A DNA stretch of 64,000 bases from Aeromonas fluvialis (GTDB taxonomy: Bacteria > Pseudomonadota > Gammaproteobacteria > Enterobacterales > Aeromonadaceae). Both the position numbers and the translations under genes were made by a program. Numbering within the stretch: the first letter of the stretch is position 1; the number at the start of each line of letters is the position of its first letter. A model generated the notes under the pieces. It did no database searches, was not told the DNA's origin, and saw only the letters and a list, made by a program, of their open reading frames with translations. Positions 58,979-64,000 of this stretch are shown one piece after another. Where the stretch lies: the NCBI RefSeq assembly GCF_000819885.1, contig NZ_CDBO01000067.1, positions 1-64,000 of the forward strand, given 5' to 3'.

Positions 58979-60907
58979 TCAACCGCCAGTCGGCTCGAGC
59001 ACCAACCGCCGGGGCTCGGCAAACCATGGCCCCTGGCCGGCATGTACCCCGAGGTGGCGCAACATCTTCCACTCGTCGCCGCTCTCCACCCCCACCGCCA
59101 GCACCCGGGTGCGGGTATTGGCACAGCCCCCCACCAGACTGCGCACCGCCATCTGGTTGACCTGACGGGTGTGGATCTCCCGCACCAGGCTGGGGTGCAG
59201 CTTGAGGAAGTTGATCTCGAACTCCTTGATGTACTGGGTGCTCACCACATCCTGGCCGGCGTGATCGATGGCCAACTGGCAGCCCAGCATCCGCAAGGAG
59301 CGCAGTGGTCGCTTGAGCGCCTCGAAGTGGCGGGTCACCTGGGATTCCGAGAGTTGCAGGATCAGCCGCTCGTTGGTACTGCGCGGCAACTGGAACAGGG
59401 CGAAGAAGAGCCAACGCTGGAACTCGCGGTTGAGCAAACTCTGGGCACTCAGGGTCAGACTGATGGGACAGCTCTGCTCGGAACGCTGGCGCAGTAACAC
59501 TAGGGTTTGCTCCGCCACCCGCCGATCCAGTTGCAGCAACAGGCCCACCTTCTCCGCCATCGGCATGAAGATGCCGGTTTGCAGCTCCCGACCTTGCTCG
59601 TCATGGATATAGGTAAGCAGATCCTGCTGCAGCACCCCCTGACCCCGATCCTGCTGGACCGATTGGGTATAAAAATCGATCCCCTGCTCTTCGAGACGGC
59701 GACTGATGAGGGTACGCCAGCGCACCGTCCCCTTGCTGCTCTGCTCCTCATCCAGCTGCTTCTCATAGAGGAACCAACCGTTGTGCCCCTGCAGACGGGC
59801 ACTCTTGAGGGCCAGCTCGGCCTCCTCCTGCACCTTGAGCAGGGTATCTTGCGCCTGGTAGCAGACGGCCCCGATATAGATGGCCGTCTCCGGATTGGCC
59901 TGCTGCGGCCAGTGCAGCCGTTGCAGACTCTTGAGCAACTGGCTGGCACTGTCCACCATCTCGCTCTCCGACATGTTGGGCAGCAACACCGCAAAGACAT
60001 ACCCGGCATAACGTGCCTGTAGGGCACCGTTATGCTTGCGCACAAACGCACTGATCACGGCACTCGCTTCCAGCAGCAGTTCGTGCCCCTGCTGCTCGAA
60101 CTGCTCCGCCTCCAGCTCTTCCAGACAGGCGAGTTCGATCAGCAGTACGCCGCCACTCATCACGCTCGCCTCCATGATGGCGCTCTCGAGCCGGTTATCG
60201 AAGAAAAGGCGGTTGCCGATGCCGGTCATCTTGTCGACGAAGGCATTGCTGCGAATGAAGTTGTCGAAGCGGCTGCGTTCCTTGCGGGCATCCGCCAGTT
60301 CGGCCAGTAGGTGATCCAGGGCCTTGCTAGCGGCCAACGGCCACTCCTCGGACGGATCGTGAGCCAGCTTGGCGAGCTTATCATCGAGGATCAACTGGGC
60401 ACGGATACCGAGCAGCTCGGCCCCACGCAACTGCTGGCGCAACCAGCGGATGGAGTACCAGAGACCGAACACCACGATAAAGATACCGAACGAGATGCCC
60501 GACATCGCCTTGATGGAGTACTCCGCCTCCTTGAAGGGGCGCTCCAGTTTGAAGTTGGCCAGCATACCGGCCTGATGGGACAGCGGGTGGCTGTATGGCT
60601 CCAGCAGTTGTTCGTCGACCGGATTGCGCACATCGCGGAACCAGTAGACCCGCTGGTTATTCTGGCGCACCTCCAGCTCTACCACATGGGCGGCCCGCAG
60701 CAAGGTGGGCAGCCAGTGGCTCATGTCTTCCATGTCGTGGGCGACATCAAGCTGCTTGTCGATCACTTCAACCAGCGCATCGACCTTCTTTTGCTGCAAC
60801 TCCATGCCCAGCTCGCGAAAGCTGAACACTCCGCCAATCAGCACGGTCGCCATGGCTGCGATCACGCACAGGGTGATAAATGAGACAAGCTGTGTTGTGA
60901 GTTTCAT
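58979..60907 (-). CDS. mshH: MshH / CsrD-type degenerate GGDEF-EAL regulator
   Basis: 642 residues. Two N-terminal membrane segments (LVSFITLCVIAAMATVLIGG and ISFGIFIVVFGLWY), a HAMP-like stretch, a GGDEF-like domain whose signature is replaced (RYAGYVFAVLLPN), and an EAL-like domain lacking the E-A-L residues (YTQSVQQDRG at that place). In E. coli the orthologue CsrD recruits RNase E to decay CsrB/CsrC RNAs rather than handling c-di-GMP. It is the outermost gene of the locus. ATG at 60907 is used. Confidence 0.92.
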   Translation of the reverse strand: MKLTTQLVSFITLCVIAAMATVLIGGVFSFRELGMELQQKKVDALVEVIDKQLDVAHDMEDMSHWLPTLLRAAHVVELEVRQNNQRVYWFRDVRNPVDEQLLEPYSHPLSHQAGMLANFKLERPFKEAEYSIKAMSGISFGIFIVVFGLWYSIRWLRQQLRGAELLGIRAQLILDDKLAKLAHDPSEEWPLAASKALDHLLAELADARKERSRFDNFIRSNAFVDKMTGIGNRLFFDNRLESAIMEASVMSGGVLLIELACLEELEAEQFEQQGHELLLEASAVISAFVRKHNGALQARYAGYVFAVLLPNMSESEMVDSASQLLKSLQRLHWPQQANPETAIYIGAVCYQAQDTLLKVQEEAELALKSARLQGHNGWFLYEKQLDEEQSSKGTVRWRTLISRRLEEQGIDFYTQSVQQDRGQGVLQQDLLTYIHDEQGRELQTGIFMPMAEKVGLLLQLDRRVAEQTLVLLRQRSEQSCPISLTLSAQSLLNREFQRWLFFALFQLPRSTNERLILQLSESQVTRHFEALKRPLRSLRMLGCQLAIDHAGQDVVSTQYIKEFEINFLKLHPSLVREIHTRQVNQMAVRSLVGGCANTRTRVLAVGVESGDEWKMLRHLGVHAGQGPWFAEPRRLVLEPTGG

Positions 60908-61408
60908 GCGCCTTTCCGTATGCCCAACATCATCCATGTTGCGTCATGGTAGCAGCGGCGTTCGGGCCACAGCTATGGATGAAGATCCCGCTTCTGCAAT
61001 TTAAGCGGGCAAGCATAACCAAAGCACAGGAAGAATACCAAGGATGACGGGCGGCAAGCAGGCGGGAAGGGATGACTGACAGAAAAATGGTCCCTCAAAG
61101 GGGACCAAAAGGAACACTCATATCAAAACTAACACTCTGTGCTACTGACAAAAAAGCAGATACAGGAGTATTGAACACACGGTGAGTCAAACCGCAAAGA
61201 TACTGTAAAGCAGTTCGGATAAGTTGGGCAATTGTAATTTATGACAGGTCAACGATTGAATCTTTTTTAGGTCGACAACAGAAACGTTTAAGATCATACA
61301 GTTAAAAAATAGATCAATAAGCTTGACCGGCGGGACTCAAATTGATCATTCTAATGCACTATGATGGCATGGCCCATCTGTGTCTCGTGAAACTGGCAGG
61401 TACTTCCT
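60908..61408. other. Noncoding interval before hut, with hut-side terminator
   Basis: No convincing gene is seen in this roughly 500-base stretch, which is notably AT-rich at 61100-61360. One feature is a hairpin GGTCCC/GGGACC at 61089-61106 whose minus-strand continuation is ATTTTTCTGT, listed separately. The mshH promoter should lie near 60910-61050. Confidence 0.5.
61082..61106 (-). terminator. Likely minus-strand terminator downstream of hutH
   Basis: GGTCCC and GGGACC form a six-bp stem; reading on the minus strand the hairpin is followed by ATTTTTCTGT. It lies about 450 bases after hutH, so it could end the hut transcript or a read-through product of it. Confidence 0.6.
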
Positions 61409-61594
61409 TTGCATCAATCACCCGTCTGGATCGCTCTGTTGCTGTTAGTCCTGCCTATCGTGGGCAGCCAGTTTCTCGGCCTGTGGTTTGCCAAGCCGAT
61501 GGCCTTTCATCCCCTACCCTTCTCCCGCCAGGGGAGAAGGGGGACCAAGGCTTACAGGCTGGGCAGCACCCCGGCCGGCAGCAGATCGTTGTAG
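61409..61594 (+). pseudogene. Short hydrophobic ORF running into a repeat (possible gene remnant)
   Basis: From TTG at 61409 the first 33 codons look protein-like: MHQSPVWIALLLLVLPIVGS, then QFLGLWFAKPMAF, one membrane helix. They then run into the palindromic repeat at 61509-61545 and antisense hutH sequence. It could be a truncated gene or a small membrane protein extended by the repeat. No good ribosome site or family is seen, and chance is possible. Confidence 0.3.
61509..61545. repeat. Palindromic GC-rich repeat beside hutH
   Basis: CCCTTCTCCC and GGGGAGAAGGG form an inverted repeat around a GCCA loop. It resembles the elements at 2380-2440 and 11356-11412 and lies just downstream of hutH. 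Confidence 0.55.
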
Positions 61595-63084
61595 CTGGCT
61601 CGGCCCAGCAGGGCGGCGGCCGCTTCGATATCCGGCGCAAAGTACCTGTCCTTGTCGTAGAAGCTCACCTCTGTCCGCAGTCGTCCCTTGGCCTGCTCGA
61701 TCAGCTCGGTACTACGCAACGGCGCGCGAAAATCGAGCCCCTGGGCGGCAGCCAGCAGCTCGACCGCCAGAATGCCACGGGTGTTCTCGGCCATGTCCGC
61801 CAGCCGGCGACCGGCGAAGGTGGCCATGGATACGTGATCTTCCTGGTTGGCCGAGGTGGGCAGGCTGTCCACCGAGGCTGGGTGGGCCAAGGTCTTGTTC
61901 TCGGAGGCGAGCGCCGCCGAGGTGACCTGGGCGATCATAAAGCCGGAATTTACGCCCCCATTGTTGACCAGGAAGGGAGGCAGACCCGACATGCGCGAGT
62001 CGATGAGCAGGGCCATGCGACGCTCGGACAAGGAGCCGATCTCGGCGATGGCCAGCGCCAGGTTGTCGGCGGCGAAGGCCACGGGCTCAGCGTGGAAGTT
62101 GCCACCTGAGATGATCTCCTCGTCATCGGCGAACACCAGCGGGTTGTCAGAGACCGCGTTGGCTTCGCACACCAATACCTCGGCCGCCTGACGGATCTGG
62201 GTCAGGCAGGCGCCCATCACCTGAGGCTGGCAGCGCAATGAGTAGGGATCCTGCACCTTCTCGCAGTTGTGGTGAGACATGCCGATCTCGCTGAGATCCC
62301 CGAGCAGGTGGCGGTAGCAGCTGGCCGCGTCGATCTGGCCGCGCTGGCCGCGCACCGCGTGGATGCGGGCATCGAACGGACGGCGGCTGCCGAGCGCCGC
62401 CTCGACGCTCATGGCACCGATGACGGTGGCGCCGGCGTAGAGATCCTCGGCGTGGAACAAGCCTTCCAGCGCGAAGGCGGTGCTCGCCTGGGTGCCATTG
62501 AGCAGGGCCAGCCCCTCTTTCGGCGCCAGGGCGATGGGCTCAAGCCCGGCGATGCGCAGGGCCTCGGCTGCGGCGATCTCGCGCCCGTCGTGACGGGCCT
62601 TGCCCTCACCGATCAGCAGGCAGCTCATATGGGCCAGCGGCGCCAGATCGCCGGAGGCGCCGACGGAGCCCTTCTTCGGCACCACAGGGTAGACCTCGGC
62701 GTTGATGAGGCGCATCAGGGCCTCCAGCACCGTCAGCCGGATGCCGGAGAAGCCCCGCGCCAGGGAGTTGAGCTTGAGTACCATCATCAGCCGCACGGTG
62801 GCGTCATCCATATAGGTGCCGATGCCCGCAGCATGGGAGAGCACGATGGAGCGCTGCAGCTCGTCCAGCTGCTCCACCGGAATGCGGGTGTTGGCCAGCA
62901 GGCCAAAGCCGGTGTTGATGCCATACACCACCCGGTTCTGTTCGATCACCTTGGTAACCACGGCAGCGGAGGCGTGGATCCCCGCCAGCGCGGCGGGATC
63001 CAGTGAAACATGTACCGGCTCGCGGCTGACGCGACGCAGGGTGGCGAGATCCAGCTCACCCGGGGTAATAGTCAATTCAAACAT
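61552..63084 (-). CDS. hutH: Histidine ammonia-lyase HutH
   Basis: 510 residues; converts histidine to urocanate in the Hut pathway. The self-generated MIO cofactor site is the ASG of [14 protein letters not shown] (about residue 143). Other blocks are [56 protein letters not shown] and [19 protein letters not shown] at 63084 has AAGGTG eight bases upstream and is preferred to the upstream start at 63123. It begins four bases after hutU. Confidence 0.97.
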   Translation of the reverse strand: MFELTITPGELDLATLRRVSREPVHVSLDPAALAGIHASAAVVTKVIEQNRVVYGINTGFGLLANTRIPVEQLDELQRSIVLSHAAGIGTYMDDATVRLMMVLKLNSLARGFSGIRLTVLEALMRLINAEVYPVVPKKGSVGASGDLAPLAHMSCLLIGEGKARHDGREIAAAEALRIAGLEPIALAPKEGLALLNGTQASTAFALEGLFHAEDLYAGATVIGAMSVEAALGSRRPFDARIHAVRGQRGQIDAASCYRHLLGDLSEIGMSHHNCEKVQDPYSLRCQPQVMGACLTQIRQAAEVLVCEANAVSDNPLVFADDEEIISGGNFHAEPVAFAADNLALAIAEIGSLSERRMALLIDSRMSGLPPFLVNNGGVNSGFMIAQVTSAALASENKTLAHPASVDSLPTSANQEDHVSMATFAGRRLADMAENTRGILAVELLAAAQGLDFRAPLRSTELIEQAKGRLRTEVSFYDKDRYFAPDIEAAAALLGRASYNDLLPAGVLPSL

Positions 63085-63088
63085 GGTG

Positions 63089-64000
63089 TTACACCTTTCC
63101 TTTGACACCGTTGGCGCCATCAATCATCGGCAGATCCAGTTTCGCCTCGTGGGCGCAGTTGATGGCAATCTCGTAGCCCGCATCGGCGTGACGCATCACC
63201 CCGGTGGCCGGGTCGTTGCGCAGCACCCGACCGACCCGCTTGGCAGCGTCATCGGTGCCATCACAGACGATCACCACACCGGAGTGCTGGGAGAAGCCCA
63301 TGCCGACCCCGCCGCCGTGGTGCAGGGAGACCCAGGTCGCACCGCCCGCGGTGTTGAGCAGAGCGTTGAGCAGCGGCCAGTCGGAGACGGCATCGGAGCC
63401 ATCCATCATGGCTTCGGTCTCGCGGTTGGGGCTCGCCACCGAGCCGGAGTCGAGGTGGTCGCGGCCAATCACGATAGGCGCCTTCAGCTCGCCATTTTTC
63501 ACCATCTCGTTGAAAGCCAGACCGAGCCGTACCCGATCCTTGACCCCGACCCAGCAGATCCGCGCCGGCAGCCCCTGAAACGCGATGCGCTCGCGGGCCA
63601 TGTCGAGCCAGTTGTGCAGGTGAGGATCATCGGGGATCAGCTCTTTCACCTTCTGATCGGTCTTGTAGATATCTTCCGGATCGCCGGAGAGGGCCACCCA
63701 GCGGAACGGACCGATCCCCTGGCAGAACAGCGGACGGATATAGGCGGGGACGAAACCGGGGAAGTCGAACGCGTTCGCCACTCCCTCCTCCAACGCCATC
63801 TGGCGGATGTTGTTACCGTAGTCCAGAGTCGCCGCGCCACGGGCCTGCAGGGCCAGCATGGCCTCGACCTGGCTCGCCATGGAGCGGCGGGCGGCCACGT
63901 TAACCTCTTGCGGTGCGCTCTGTTGCAACTCGCGCCACTTTGCAACGCTCCAACCCTGCGGCAGGTAGCCGTGCACCGGATCGTGGGCAGAGGTCTGGTC
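63089..64000 (-). CDS. hutU: Urocanate hydratase HutU (3' part, runs off window)
   Basis: About 304 C-terminal residues of a roughly 555-residue enzyme that adds water to urocanate. The frame stays open to the window edge as [19 protein letters not shown], a family signature. Others are [34 protein letters not shown], the NAD-pocket [14 protein letters not shown] region and [19 protein letters not shown]. The stop is followed four bases later by hutH, so the two are cotranscribed. Confidence 0.96.
   Translation of the reverse strand, partial: DQTSAHDPVHGYLPQGWSVAKWRELQQSAPQEVNVAARRSMASQVEAMLALQARGAATLDYGNNIRQMALEEGVANAFDFPGFVPAYIRPLFCQGIGPFRWVALSGDPEDIYKTDQKVKELIPDDPHLHNWLDMARERIAFQGLPARICWVGVKDRVRLGLAFNEMVKNGELKAPIVIGRDHLDSGSVASPNRETEAMMDGSDAVSDWPLLNALLNTAGGATWVSLHHGGGVGMGFSQHSGVVIVCDGTDDAAKRVGRVLRNDPATGVMRHADAGYEIAINCAHEAKLDLPMIDGANGVKGKV

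Overview
The window looks like a chromosomal segment of a high-GC gammaproteobacterium, most likely Aeromonas. The basis is recall of gene families and gene order, not a database search: a complete MSHA-type (type IVa) pilus locus, the mreBCD-maf-rng-yhdP-nitrilase-tldD block, a thiC-thiDE-thiFSGH operon with a ThiD-ThiE fusion, hutU-hutH, class B phosphatase aphA and csrD/mshH. I saw no transposase, integrase, rRNA, tRNA or CRISPR array.

Layout. 1-983: edge of an unidentified gene and a periplasmic solute-binding protein. 1235-8204 (minus): thiamine operon behind a TPP riboswitch. 8378-11355: two small secreted proteins divergent from a two-component system. 11510-16345 (minus): rimK and metH. 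16550-22555 (plus): CPA1 antiporter, a 58-residue ORF, then a LacI regulator, an NhaC-type antiporter and a PatB/MalY enzyme around a perfect 18-bp palindrome. 22712-28932: single genes (GNAT, HDOD, aphA, a PP-loop ATPase, an MHS transporter, MarC, small unknowns). 29064-40199 (minus): tldD, nitrilase, yhdP, rng, maf, mreD, mreC, mreB. 40403-60907 (mostly minus): the MSHA locus, interrupted by a plus-strand PLP deaminase/desulfhydrase gene between mshI and mshH. 61552-64000 (minus): hutH and the 3' part of hutU.

How the genes work together. The thi operon covers both branches of thiamine synthesis (HMP from ThiC/ThiD, thiazole from ThiF/S/G/H, coupling by ThiE) under one riboswitch. The msh genes supply the ATPase (MshE, with a c-di-GMP-binding type N-domain), platform (MshG), alignment proteins (MshI, second MshI, J, K), secretin (MshL) and pilins (A, B, C, D, O, P, Q). 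A terminator after mshA should keep major pilin above the minor pilins.

The most unusual signal is a pattern shared by three genes. The 3' coding end of the nitrilase gene is repeated downstream as three 63-nt units. The mshG end is repeated as three full and one truncated 57-nt units. The mshI end is repeated once as a 34-codon ORF. In each case the copies keep the reading frame, reproduce the C-terminal peptide, keep the stop (except the truncated mshG unit) and lie between two genes of one operon. Copies differ from the parental end by a one-codon length change, and where enough has diverged the core changes are mainly synonymous. The mshI copy overlaps both neighbours as ATGA and TGATG, and the truncated mshG copy runs in frame to an ATGA at the mshF start. 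This suggests a recurrent gene-end duplication process, possibly making small relay ORFs for translational coupling; that function is inference.
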